From: Porphyromonadaceae bacterium
GTDB taxonomy: Bacteria; Bacteroidota; Bacteroidia; Bacteroidales; UBA12481
Direction: 5' to 3'
Assembly (NCBI GenBank): GCA_007280905.1
Contig: QYQM01000102.1
Span: forward strand, 1-50,781
DNA length: 50,781 nt
Shown here one piece after another: positions 15,142 through 24,635 of this stretch (position 1 is the stretch's first letter; each line of letters opens with the position of its first letter). The position numbers and the translations under genes were made by a program. The notes beneath the pieces are model-generated. The model was given only the letters and a program-made list of their open reading frames with translations. It did no database searches and was not told the DNA's origin.

Positions 15142-17916
15142 ATGAAAACCAATAAGTTACTTCTTACAGCAGGTGTAATAATTTTATCCTCTGTCAGCAT
15201 CGTTTTGGTCAAGCGTAATCCAAAACCGGATGTACGTAAAGATTACGAGAAATTCCTGGTATCGGAATACAAAGGTTTGCCTGCAGGTGAACCGGCTATC
15301 GAAAACGGAACTGGCAAAGAAGAGATGGACCGTCCCGATGAGGCTGCTTTTGCTGAATATGTAAAAACCCTGGATCCTTTATTAAAAGCTGTACCCAACG
15401 AGCGCATCATCGCAGCCAACAAGGCCACGGATGCCCTCGGGAGCCTGAAATCCGGCATGGAACAACTCACCTGGACCGCTCAGCCGACCAATATGGGTGG
15501 CCGCTCACGCACTCTTATGTTCGATCCGAATGATCCGTCAGGAATAAAACTCTGGGCAGGCTCCGTCACCGGAGGGCTCTGGTATAACGATGACCCGGCC
15601 GGAGGCGGCGAATGGACCCCGGTCAATGATTTCTGGTCCAATTTGTCCATCAGCTGCATGACTTATGATCCGAATAATAAACAAACCTTTTATATTGGAA
15701 CCGGTGAGAGCCAAACTGCCCTCATCATTTACCGGGAATCATCAGGCCGGGGAACCGGCATCATGCGATCGACCGACGGCGGTCAGACCTGGTCTCCCAT
15801 GCCATCAACCCAAAACTGGCCGTATATAACAGACATTCTCGTAAGGGATGAGGCCGGTGTCAGCGTAATATATGCCGGTGTTGTTTCGGGTGTTTACAAA
15901 GGCATTGCCCACCTGGCAACCCCTACTAACGGGTTATACCGTTCAACCGATAATGGAGATACGTGGACCCAGGTACTTCCGAATATCCCGGGGAAAGATT
16001 ACTCTTATGCCCCTTCGGATATTGAAACCAACGCCGATGGAACGAAGATTTTTATCGGAACCACTTATGGGGTCAATACCGAAGTTACGGATAACGACCG
16101 CTCAGGTGCCGCCTGTATCCTGACCTCTGATGACGGCCTTAACTGGACAGTGAACAATACCTACCAGCAGAGGATATTGGCAGAATCCGTTAATAAATAC
16201 CCGGGAAGGGTTATGCTGAGTAGAGCCCCTTCAAACCCGAATTTGGTTTTCGCCATTGTTGCCTCAGGGTATCTCAGATCGGATAATTTTATCGGCTATG
16301 GCTGTCAGTTCCTTGTGAAAACCGCCGATAAGGGTACAACCTGGACCGAAATGAATTTCCCCGGAGGATTTGCCTCCCTGGCCTGGCATGCCTTTGTTAT
16401 CACGGTTAGTCCGCTGAATCCCAACATCATCTGGGTTGGTGGACTGGATACCTGGAGAACCACCAATGGCGGTACAACCTGGACCAAGCAATCCAACTGG
16501 GCCGAAATGTACGGCAACGGTGCCGACGATTACGTGCATGCTGATATTCACGTTATTCAGTATAGACCGGGATCTGACACAGATCTCTTTATCTCTACCG
16601 ATGGGGGGATCTTCAGTACACGGACAGCCAGTGCCCCTGATATCGGCATGAAATTCTTTGAGGTAGCCAATAATTACAGTACGCTTCAGTATTATTCCTG
16701 CGCTATACATCCGGATGCCGGATCTATCCATTTTATCGGTGGTTTACAGGATAACGGAACCATGTTTTACAAACGCGGGAACACCCCAACCTTCCGCGAT
16801 ATGCTTTCCGGTGGCGATGGCGCACTCTGTTTTATCGACCAGAATGAACCTTCTATTCAGATCACAACCGTATACCACAACGCCATCTATCTATTTTCCG
16901 GAACCAAGGAGAATAACCCCCAGGGAGCAGGGTACATGGGTTTGGGAACTGGTACTTTTGTTAATCCAATGGATTATGACTGGAAAAACAACATTTTATT
17001 TGCCAATGGTGCTAATGAACAGCTCGACTACCTGAATACTTTCCATGTATTGAATGTTTCAGCCAATAGCATTACCGGGAGTGTTACCGGTAGACATTTA
17101 GCAACCAATTCCCAGGTACCCTATTCCAACATCAAGTGGTCGGAATGGTCGCCGGCAAACCAGCCTACTGTATTGATCGGAACGGAATCCGGGAAGCTCT
17201 TTAAATATACCGATGCATCTCATACCGGGACGCTTACTGAAAAAACCCCGGTTGAATTCCCAACCGCAAATATCTCAAGCATAGATATTGCAGGTTCAGA
17301 AGATACTTTGTTGGTGACCTTTTCAAACTACGGCGTTCCGTCAGTTTGGCTCAGTTTAAACGGCGGTGCCAATTGGAAAAATGTTGAAGCCAATCTTCCT
17401 GACATGCCTGTCCGCTGGGGAATTTTTCACCCACAATCCGGTAAGCAGGTTATGCTGGCAACCGAAACCGGTATTTGGACAACCGAAAATATCCTGGCTC
17501 AGAATGTCATCTGGAGTCCTGGCAATCATGGCCTGGCAAATGTCCGTATCGATATGCTGAAATTCCGTAAGTCCGACAATACTGTTCTTGTTGCGACACA
17601 TGGCCGGGGACTTTTTACTACCATCTGGCAACCAGTTTACACCAACGGAAAAACTGATGAATCTCTGGTTGCTGAAAGCGTTCAGCTATTTCCAAATCCA
17701 ACGGACGGCCGGTTTGAGGTTAAACTGGATAATCCTGGAAAGTCCAATTTGACCATTATGGATATTGCCGGAAGGATTATTATTAAAGAAGAAATAAAAG
17801 ACCAGCCAGGCACCTGGCAAAAATCTTTTGACCTGACCAAAGAACCGAAAGGTACGTACCTGATCAACATTCGTACTGAAGGAGGCAGCATTACGAAGAG
17901 GGTAGTTGTGAAATAA
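15142..17916 (+). CDS. Secreted Asp-box beta-propeller protein with T9SS sorting domain
   Basis: 924 residues with an N-terminal hydrophobic signal (LLLTAGVIILSSVSIVLV). Residues about 100-830 hold repeated Asp-box motifs of the BNR/sialidase/VPS10 kind: STDGGQTWSPM, STDNGDTWTQV, TADKGTTWTEM, TTNGGTTWTKQ, SLNGGANWKNV. These mark a many-bladed beta-propeller. The last roughly 75 residues are a T9SS type A sorting domain (LFPNPTDGRFEV; NIRTEGGSITKRVVVK). No catalytic residues of sialidases could be assigned, so a glycosidase role is not claimed. A related but longer-bladed protein without the sorting domain is at 46452. Confidence 0.85.
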   Translation: MKTNKLLLTAGVIILSSVSIVLVKRNPKPDVRKDYEKFLVSEYKGLPAGEPAIENGTGKEEMDRPDEAAFAEYVKTLDPLLKAVPNERIIAANKATDALGSLKSGMEQLTWTAQPTNMGGRSRTLMFDPNDPSGIKLWAGSVTGGLWYNDDPAGGGEWTPVNDFWSNLSISCMTYDPNNKQTFYIGTGESQTALIIYRESSGRGTGIMRSTDGGQTWSPMPSTQNWPYITDILVRDEAGVSVIYAGVVSGVYKGIAHLATPTNGLYRSTDNGDTWTQVLPNIPGKDYSYAPSDIETNADGTKIFIGTTYGVNTEVTDNDRSGAACILTSDDGLNWTVNNTYQQRILAESVNKYPGRVMLSRAPSNPNLVFAIVASGYLRSDNFIGYGCQFLVKTADKGTTWTEMNFPGGFASLAWHAFVITVSPLNPNIIWVGGLDTWRTTNGGTTWTKQSNWAEMYGNGADDYVHADIHVIQYRPGSDTDLFISTDGGIFSTRTASAPDIGMKFFEVANNYSTLQYYSCAIHPDAGSIHFIGGLQDNGTMFYKRGNTPTFRDMLSGGDGALCFIDQNEPSIQITTVYHNAIYLFSGTKENNPQGAGYMGLGTGTFVNPMDYDWKNNILFANGANEQLDYLNTFHVLNVSANSITGSVTGRHLATNSQVPYSNIKWSEWSPANQPTVLIGTESGKLFKYTDASHTGTLTEKTPVEFPTANISSIDIAGSEDTLLVTFSNYGVPSVWLSLNGGANWKNVEANLPDMPVRWGIFHPQSGKQVMLATETGIWTTENILAQNVIWSPGNHGLANVRIDMLKFRKSDNTVLVATHGRGLFTTIWQPVYTNGKTDESLVAESVQLFPNPTDGRFEVKLDNPGKSNLTIMDIAGRIIIKEEIKDQPGTWQKSFDLTKEPKGTYLINIRTEGGSITKRVVVK

Positions 17917-17919
17917 ACG

Positions 17920-17986
17920 TTATCGGTTGTCGGTTGTCGGTTGACCCGATAATCGACAACTGATAACCGACAACTCACAACCGATA
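17920..17986. repeat. Inverted GTTGTCGGTT-family repeat between convergent genes
   Basis: Copies of ATCGGTTGTCGGTTGTCGG run in one direction and GATAACCGACAACTCACAAC in the other, around a CCCGATAATC centre, so the region can fold into a long imperfect hairpin. It may serve as a two-way terminator for the propeller and tonB genes. Confidence 0.75.
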
Positions 17987-18008
17987 CTTCACAGGTATAT
18001 TTGCCTGA

Positions 18009-18914
18009 TTACAGCAGCTTAAAGTGGTACGTTATCGACCCCTTCTGATACACGGGTGCATCGGTGCTTGTAACTCTGTTAAATTTGGCAACCACAGCAG
18101 CTTTGCGGGCGGCATCCCATAACCTTGAATCGGTTGTTGTTGTTCCTTTGGCACCGGGAACAGCGGCTATCACATCTCCATCTTTGTTTACCGTAATGGT
18201 GACGACTACATCGCCATAATCGTTAACTGCATATTCTGGTTTTGCGAGGGATCCAATCACATGTCTGCCATCCAGGCTGTAAGAAATTCCTGCACCCTTT
18301 CCCCCGCCCGGACCCTGGTTCTTAGAATCCACCGTGCCGGTAGGATCGCCTTGATTGCCGGTTGTCTGAAAATTGCCTTGCCCCTGGTTCCCGGCATTGG
18401 TTGAATTCCCGCCGAAGGACTTGCCCATACGGTCTTTGATTGCATTTACCTGCGACTCTTGCTGAGCCTGTCGTTTCTGCTCGGCCTCAATCCGCTGACG
18501 CTCCAAATCGGCTTGTCGCTGCAGTTCTCTTTCTTCTTGCTCCAATCGTTTTTTCTCGTCCAGCTTCTTTTTCTCGGCTAGGTCATTTTCGTTGTCCTGC
18601 TTCTTTAATGTTGGAGCAGCTTCGGTTTCCTGAGTTAATAAATTGGGGGCAGTCTCCTTCACTTTTTCCTTAACGGGCCTGGTTTTTATCGGAGGAGCAA
18701 CCACACGTGCCGGTGGATCGGGCTGCTTGAATTCCTGCTGTTCCGGTTCCAGAGCACCCATACCTGCTGCATCAGTACCAAAATTAATGGTAATTCCTTC
18801 TGAATCCGGCAATTTGGCACTGCCGTATAACCGAAGCATAAGGAGCAGGGCTATAACAGATCCATGGAAAAGCGCGGTGGCGATCAATCCCCGATATTTA
18901 GTCGCTTCTTCCAT
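18009..18914 (-). CDS. TonB-like energy transducer
   Basis: 301 residues. An N-terminal membrane anchor (about 9-27), then a proline-rich stretch (PDPPARVVAPPIKTRP), a long charged coiled coil (residues about 105-160, rich in E, K, R, Q), a glycine/asparagine-rich linker, and a C-terminal TonB-type domain (PEYAVNDYGDVVVTITVNKD; WDAARKAAVVAKF). It would transmit the proton-motive-force-driven motion of ExbB/ExbD to outer-membrane TonB-dependent receptors. It ends the exbB-exbD-tonB group; the 4-bp gap to exbD supports co-transcription. TolA is the main alternative, but the C-terminal domain favours TonB. Confidence 0.85.
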   Translation of the reverse strand: MEEATKYRGLIATALFHGSVIALLLMLRLYGSAKLPDSEGITINFGTDAAGMGALEPEQQEFKQPDPPARVVAPPIKTRPVKEKVKETAPNLLTQETEAAPTLKKQDNENDLAEKKKLDEKKRLEQEERELQRQADLERQRIEAEQKRQAQQESQVNAIKDRMGKSFGGNSTNAGNQGQGNFQTTGNQGDPTGTVDSKNQGPGGGKGAGISYSLDGRHVIGSLAKPEYAVNDYGDVVVTITVNKDGDVIAAVPGAKGTTTTDSRLWDAARKAAVVAKFNRVTSTDAPVYQKGSITYHFKLL

Positions 18915-18918
18915 CTTT

Positions 18919-19317
18919 TTATTTAGCTACGGTCGCTAAAATCAATTTGTACTTATTATTTTTCGCGATGTTCATTACCCTCACAACCTCCTCAATCGGT
19001 ACAGTCCGATCGGTATGCAGGCTGATGACCCTTTCTTCCTCGGGTACCCCGTCGAACTTCACTCTCAGGGCTCCTTCAAGCTTATCAAATTCAATCGGAA
19101 ACTTTTCCAGCATAAATTGCAGATCTTTGGTTATCGACACCGTTGTAATTGGTTTGTCCGAAACCTGTCCATCACTTCGCGGAAGCAGCAACTTCAATGC
19201 ATTCGGACTGATCATCGTGGTGCTGATCATAAAGAATAGCAGCAGCAGGAATACAATATCCGTCATCGAAGCCATACTAAACTCCGGAGTAATCTTATTT
19301 CGTGTTTTTATTGCCAT
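18919..19317 (-). CDS. exbD: ExbD/TolR-family biopolymer transport protein
   Basis: 132 residues with one membrane helix near the N-terminus (MTDIVFLLLLFFMISTTM). The aspartate in SMTDIVFLLL is the conserved proton-carrying residue of ExbD/TolR. The rest is the periplasmic domain. With ExbB it forms the proton-driven motor for TonB. It lies between exbB (21-bp gap) and tonB (4-bp gap). Confidence 0.92.
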   Translation of the reverse strand: MAIKTRNKITPEFSMASMTDIVFLLLLFFMISTTMISPNALKLLLPRSDGQVSDKPITTVSITKDLQFMLEKFPIEFDKLEGALRVKFDGVPEEERVISLHTDRTVPIEEVVRVMNIAKNNKYKLILATVAK

Positions 19318-19338
19318 TTATTCTGTTTTTTCTAAAAC

Positions 19339-20034
19339 CTACTTTGCCGGTTCATTCAGCAGATCCATAAACTCCGAAGAACGTGTTTCGAGAACGAAAA
19401 CAACTGTTTCGATTTTTGAAACCAAGATATTGTAAAAAAAGTAGGCGGGTATACCAACCAGCAGACCGGCTGCTGTGGTAACCATAGCGGTATAGATCCC
19501 GTTTGAGAGGATTCCGATATCAATGGTACTACCTGCCATTGACATGTCATAAAATGCCCTGATCATACCCAGGACAGTCCCCAGGAAGCCAAGCATCGGG
19601 GCAGCACCGGCAGCAGCGCCAAGTGAAGCCAGCCCCCTTTCCAGCTTGTATATTTCAAGCCTTCCAACGTTCTCAATGGCTGCATTTACATCTGCCATCG
19701 GCCGGCCGATACGGGAAATACCTACTTCAATCATTCGAGATACCGGCGTATTGGTGGATTGGGAGAGGCGGATGGCTGCTTCAATCTTTCTGTCATGAAT
19801 AAACTCCCGTACACGGTTCATGAAACTCTGATCCTCTATACTCGCCTTGCGGATAGCGAAGTATCGTTCAACGAAAATATAGACTGCCAGAATTGAAAGA
19901 AGGAAAATGGGAATCATTACCCAACCACCCTTTAAGGTAAGATCCCAGACTGACAAACTTGTATTGACAGATTTTGCGACAGTGTTTGCCGCATTTGCCT
20001 GAAAACCTGCTTGAAGCATTAACATAAAACTCAT
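19339..20034 (-). CDS. exbB: ExbB/TolQ/MotA-family proton channel protein
   Basis: 231 residues. A first hydrophobic segment (about 35-55: WVMIPIFLLSILAVYIFVE), a cytoplasmic loop, and two more helices (AAGAAPMLGFLGTVLGMI and TTAAGLLVGIPAYFFYNI) typical of ExbB. It builds the pentameric channel of the TonB motor. A near-consensus promoter element (TACTTTTA, minus strand about 20059-20066) lies 25-30 bp before the start, suggesting this gene heads the motor operon. Confidence 0.92.
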   Translation of the reverse strand: MSFMLMLQAGFQANAANTVAKSVNTSLSVWDLTLKGGWVMIPIFLLSILAVYIFVERYFAIRKASIEDQSFMNRVREFIHDRKIEAAIRLSQSTNTPVSRMIEVGISRIGRPMADVNAAIENVGRLEIYKLERGLASLGAAAGAAPMLGFLGTVLGMIRAFYDMSMAGSTIDIGILSNGIYTAMVTTAAGLLVGIPAYFFYNILVSKIETVVFVLETRSSEFMDLLNEPAK

Positions 20035-20127
20035 GATTTTTGTAATTAGTTATCCCAATAAAAGTATGGAAAAAACGTACCAACTGAACTGTTTAGTATA
20101 TCTGGTTTTCAGACGAGTTGTTAACGC

Positions 20128-23100
20128 TTATTTCCGGAACCAATTATCACGGTATTTTCGGGCAAGATCGCCGAAAGTGTCAAACTCCTCACGGTAAAAT
20201 ATCCCAACCCCTTGTGTATAAGGAGCATACTCGTATAGAAGGTGATCGTTTGCACGGGTAAAAGCCTTTACCCTGACTTTCCCCGATGGCTTTATCTTAT
20301 ACTCAACCTCAACATCACCAACCAGTTGATTGGTATTGGTGGTTGTCGGGCGAACATCGTAATTTCCGTTCACATTAATGGTCATACGGTTGTTTAGGAA
20401 TTGCTTCGAAAGAGCCACTTCAACCTCATCGCTGCTAAGCTGATCGCCCGGGCGGTAATTGAAACCCACATCGAAATCTTTACTGACCTGAGATAACCAG
20501 TAATTCAGCTGATTCGATAAAACTTCGGTTGTAGTTGAAAGGCCGGCATTTTCATAGCCCCTGGAAGTCCCGCTGCTTGTGCCCTGCAAAGGCATAAAAC
20601 GGTTCAGGATCAGCAGTGATATAACCTGTTTATTCAGCTCCTCCGTGGTCAGGTTTTGCAATTGCGTTCTGGCAATGTCGTTGCTGTTAGGCGGCAGGAC
20701 TATATTGAAATCGATACTAGGGGTCTGAAGATAACCGGTCATTAACAGGTGACACTCTACCGTCACACGCTGGGCCAGATCCGGGTTGGATTCATCCTGC
20801 AACAAATCAGAGAGTGAAGCTTTAGTGCGGTAAACAGCATCGATATCCAGCTGAGCATTGGATACATCTCCTGTCCATTTAAGGGTTGCACCGGGCTCAA
20901 TCTGTAATTTTTTAACCGGCATATTTTGCAAGGTAAATTGATAATCCCCCTGTTCAATTGTATAATCACCCGTCAGCGTGAAACCGGAAGTTGGCGGAAT
21001 ATAAATCCGCAAATTGCCGTTTCCCTTTGCATGAATAATGTCTCCCACCTTTGAGTCAAAAATCAGCTGAACCTCAGCATCATGAGTGACTTCCAAATCG
21101 ATATTGACGGTGGATCCATATAGATTAACTTCATAACCTTTAATACTTTCAACCGAGAAATCGAGCAGATCCCTCTCCGCCTCATCGGTAGGTTTCTCCA
21201 CATAGGTAACGAAGTCCATCATCCTGGCTTCTCCGGTGGTGAAAATCGGAATAAAGAACTTGGTTTTCGGACTGGTCCTGGCAGATACATCGATTACCAG
21301 ACTTTGGAGCGGTCCTTTAATGGTACCCCTCCCTGTGGCATAGCCTCGTCCCCAATAACCTTGATTTCGTGATTCCATCTCATTAAGCAGGATAAAATCC
21401 TTAAAATCTAAATCTAAATCAAGGCTGATATCATTGAATTTATTATGCCGGATGGCGCCTGACACATGGGCATGATTGTTTTCATCATCCTGCACATCCA
21501 TATTGGTTATGGTGAAAGCATCCGGAGTAATAACTACATTATGTGTAAAATAAAACCTGGTATTCAGGTAATCTACTATAAATGAAGCCTTTTGCATCAT
21601 GACATTTCCGGATACCAATGGTTCTTTTCGTGTACCCCTGATCTTAATCTGACCGGTTGCCAATCCTTTAACATCCTTAAGTTCATCATTAACAAAAGGA
21701 TTAGCTAATTCCATCCGGAGCTTATCAATCCCCACATCAAAATTAAGACTGCCGGTTACCGGATTATACTGTCCATTTAATTGAAGCGTTTTAATTGAAC
21801 CCCGCTGGATCAGCAGGTCGATGGAAACCGGTTCTCCAGATCCTGCACTGCGGCTCGACAGGGTTGTCAATCCCATGGGCTGGCCATTAACCGAAAGACT
21901 GTCAATCCTGACCTCCGTGAGAAACATCCCTTTATTCCTCATGTCATAAAGCCGGGCTTCTCCGGTTATCCTTCCTTCTAACCTATAATCTTTGGAACCG
22001 GTTATCCGGCTCAGATTATTCAGATTAACATTATTAAAACTGATGAATAAAGTATCCGCAGGGCTAAAAGATACAGCTCCATTAAGACCCATATTTTCAG
22101 CATTATGACTTATAAGAAAATGATCAATTTCGATTTTTTCACTATCGGCTGTAATTTGGAAGGGGTCGATCCTCCACAAACTGTCATTAAAAACAATTTG
22201 TGATGAAGGGAATTTGAAATTGCCCCTGAGCTTGCCATTCTCAGCTGGTGTCATTAAGCCTGAGCAACCAATTATTCCGCGGGTTCCGGTTGTACCTTTG
22301 CTGTTCCAGTTTAAAAGGGCGTTGATCTGGTTCCCAGAAATTGAAGCATCAAGGTTTATTTTTTCGAAAACCGTATTCCGGTCGAGCTGAATCTTATCCA
22401 GGCTACCTGACATGATCAGGGAATCACCCCTCGATAGGATATGTATGTCGAATCCGGTAAACTGGCCGCCGGCCGTAACAAATTGCGGGGAGATTCCTTC
22501 GATTGAAATCGTTTGATCAACAGCTGTATAGAACCCATTGAGGCGGCTATTATCCTTACATTGAAATCCGGGAAGAAGCACCTGGCTTATCAACGCGGAA
22601 TTTTTTACCTGGATATTGAACGCGAAATCGTTCAAGTGATCAGGTCTGATCGGCTGGGTTTTTGACAGTGCGGGAATAAAACGGGCTATTAATGATTGTA
22701 CCTGGGCAGTGAGGTCGTCCATGTGCACATTGCCGATTACCCGGGCATCAAAATATTCTGAAGCCAGGCTAATCTTCCGGCGGCCGAGCTCTGGTATGGA
22801 AGAAAGTGTGAGTTCAGATACAGGGAATGTTCCCCTGCTGTTGGTATAGCTTGAGTTTATTACCTTAATCTCCCCATCCATATCGTCAATTGCACCGCCG
22901 GTAAAGTTCCCATGCATATTGACTATCAGATTCGCCACGGTGTCATTCTTAACCAGATTCAACGCATACAGGTCGGTTTTGTTGATTAACAGATTAAAAT
23001 CCAGAACCGGCTTTTTCTGGCTAAAATCAAAGCTGCCTGTAAGATCAAGATTCGCATTGGGATCCTTCAGATTCAATGATCCATCAAACCTGTTCCCCGT

Positions 23101-24558
23101 TGCCCGTCCGTCAATACTCAAATTCCGGAAGGTATATCCATTCAGGGTAAACTGGCCTATGTCTCCAACCAGCAGCGCTTTAACTTCCTTATTTCCATCC
23201 CAGACGCCATCAACATCCAGTTTGAATAGAATTCCCGAAACCCCGGTAACTTGATTGAACCATTGATCCGGATTAAAATCAGAGGCTGAAACCGACCCCT
23301 TGAAGTTATATCCCTTCAACGGCAAATCCTTGTTTACCTGGAGGTTTGTGGAAAATTCGCCATCGGCAATATTCCAGTTACCGTTGGTAATAAAACTCTC
23401 CATGGTTCCGGTGAAAACTCCACTATACTCAACGTTACCCAGGCTTTTCAAAAGAGCCGGAACGGCTAATTCAAATCCCGGAATTTGTCCCGAAAATACA
23501 TCTTTGACCAGGTTTGACACATTAAGAATCAATGACCTTGTTTTAAGATCAAAGAAGGCTTCATTCAACTTACCGGGATATTTATAAACCAGATCTCCCT
23601 CAAATGAAACCAGGTTTGGCCAGTTCAGGCAAGTGTTCCATAATCGTGCATTATCGGGTGAGCCGGTGAAAACTCCGGAAATTGCGAGAGGGGTTGTCAA
23701 TCCGGTATTGATTCCTGACAAAAGGGTAAGGTCGGCCGGGCTCAGATCAGTACCCCTGCCCAGGACAATATCAAGGGTTAGTTTATCTTGTTTTCCAGAT
23801 TGTTTCCAAATACCTGTAACATAAGCCTTTGCTGATTCAATCCGGCTGTTTCCGGTGACCATGACCAGGTTATTGGCGAGAATTCCCGCAGAATCAATAA
23901 CCACCCCTGCCGAAAAATTTTTCAATGCAAAACCACTTTGTTCAGTGCATGAAAGCAGATCAATTGCGACTTTCACGTTGGGACCTGCTAACTCGAATTG
24001 TTTAAAGGCAATTTCAATATCCTTTAAAAGCAGATTATCCCAGTTCACCAGTCCGGGTTTAATTATACTGCCGAATTTCCTATACTGGAATTTTCCTTTG
24101 TGCAGCAAAAACTGGCTGGCAGCAAGTGAAAAAGGTTTTGAAGAACTGGTGCTATCTCCTGATTTCAAAGCCTCAAGCACCAATTCGTAATTCATTTGTC
24201 CCGAAGGCAGCTGGCGAAATTGGATGATGGGATTCTCGACAACAACCCGGCCGAGATTAAGTCGGTTTTTATCCAGATTGAGTTTATTAACTGAAAAACT
24301 GATCGATGAAGTAAAGAAGAGGGTATCATTCAACGGATCAAGAATTAACAAATCGTTGAATTCGATTCGGTGCGGCCAGCGGATCAATACCTTGCCCACG
24401 GTTAACCTGCCTTCATATTTTCGCTCAAAACCGGCAAAAATGCGATTTGCTATCCACTTCTGTACGCCCGGCATCCGAAGACTGACGAAAATGGCTGCCA
24501 GTAAGAATGCTATTATGAGAAAGCCTATTAATATCCGTTTTATTGCTTTAGCAGGCAA
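20128..24558 (-). CDS. tamB: TamB-like translocation/assembly module protein (DUF490)
   Basis: 1476 residues. An N-terminal membrane anchor (about 6-26: ILIGFLIIAFLLAAIFVSL), an AsmA-like start, a long beta-rich body of repeating strands, and a C-terminal DUF490/TamB domain (about 1080-1476: IHAKGNGNLRIYIPP; FTLTGDYTIEQGDYQFTLQN; LNKQVISLLILNRFMP; FNYRPGDQ). Proteins of this kind form a hydrophobic groove across the periplasm for lipid transport or outer-membrane protein assembly. Bacteroidota homologues are of similar length. It is divergent from tsaD with 77 bp between. No TamA was seen next to it. Confidence 0.93.
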   Translation of the reverse strand: MPAKAIKRILIGFLIIAFLLAAIFVSLRMPGVQKWIANRIFAGFERKYEGRLTVGKVLIRWPHRIEFNDLLILDPLNDTLFFTSSISFSVNKLNLDKNRLNLGRVVVENPIIQFRQLPSGQMNYELVLEALKSGDSTSSSKPFSLAASQFLLHKGKFQYRKFGSIIKPGLVNWDNLLLKDIEIAFKQFELAGPNVKVAIDLLSCTEQSGFALKNFSAGVVIDSAGILANNLVMVTGNSRIESAKAYVTGIWKQSGKQDKLTLDIVLGRGTDLSPADLTLLSGINTGLTTPLAISGVFTGSPDNARLWNTCLNWPNLVSFEGDLVYKYPGKLNEAFFDLKTRSLILNVSNLVKDVFSGQIPGFELAVPALLKSLGNVEYSGVFTGTMESFITNGNWNIADGEFSTNLQVNKDLPLKGYNFKGSVSASDFNPDQWFNQVTGVSGILFKLDVDGVWDGNKEVKALLVGDIGQFTLNGYTFRNLSIDGRATGNRFDGSLNLKDPNANLDLTGSFDFSQKKPVLDFNLLINKTDLYALNLVKNDTVANLIVNMHGNFTGGAIDDMDGEIKVINSSYTNSRGTFPVSELTLSSIPELGRRKISLASEYFDARVIGNVHMDDLTAQVQSLIARFIPALSKTQPIRPDHLNDFAFNIQVKNSALISQVLLPGFQCKDNSRLNGFYTAVDQTISIEGISPQFVTAGGQFTGFDIHILSRGDSLIMSGSLDKIQLDRNTVFEKINLDASISGNQINALLNWNSKGTTGTRGIIGCSGLMTPAENGKLRGNFKFPSSQIVFNDSLWRIDPFQITADSEKIEIDHFLISHNAENMGLNGAVSFSPADTLFISFNNVNLNNLSRITGSKDYRLEGRITGEARLYDMRNKGMFLTEVRIDSLSVNGQPMGLTTLSSRSAGSGEPVSIDLLIQRGSIKTLQLNGQYNPVTGSLNFDVGIDKLRMELANPFVNDELKDVKGLATGQIKIRGTRKEPLVSGNVMMQKASFIVDYLNTRFYFTHNVVITPDAFTITNMDVQDDENNHAHVSGAIRHNKFNDISLDLDLDFKDFILLNEMESRNQGYWGRGYATGRGTIKGPLQSLVIDVSARTSPKTKFFIPIFTTGEARMMDFVTYVEKPTDEAERDLLDFSVESIKGYEVNLYGSTVNIDLEVTHDAEVQLIFDSKVGDIIHAKGNGNLRIYIPPTSGFTLTGDYTIEQGDYQFTLQNMPVKKLQIEPGATLKWTGDVSNAQLDIDAVYRTKASLSDLLQDESNPDLAQRVTVECHLLMTGYLQTPSIDFNIVLPPNSNDIARTQLQNLTTEELNKQVISLLILNRFMPLQGTSSGTSRGYENAGLSTTTEVLSNQLNYWLSQVSKDFDVGFNYRPGDQLSSDEVEVALSKQFLNNRMTINVNGNYDVRPTTTNTNQLVGDVEVEYKIKPSGKVRVKAFTRANDHLLYEYAPYTQGVGIFYREEFDTFGDLARKYRDNWFRK

Positions 24559-24573
24559 GGATTTAAACTTTAG

Positions 24574-24581
24574 TATTTTTG
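24574..24581 (+). promoter_or_regulatory. Putative promoter -7 element for tsaD
   Basis: TATTTTTG matches TAnnTTTG exactly, 54 bp before the tsaD ATG. The upstream TTG element is not clear. Confidence 0.3.
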
Positions 24582-24635
24582 ACCCGAAAAATCACTCCAA
24601 ATTAACAAAATAAACGGTCGGGATCGGCAGATAAT

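Noticed and set aside
15142-17916. Naming the propeller proteins as sialidases
   Set aside because: Asp-boxes occur in many non-catalytic propellers; the arginine triad and nucleophile tyrosine of sialidases could not be located.
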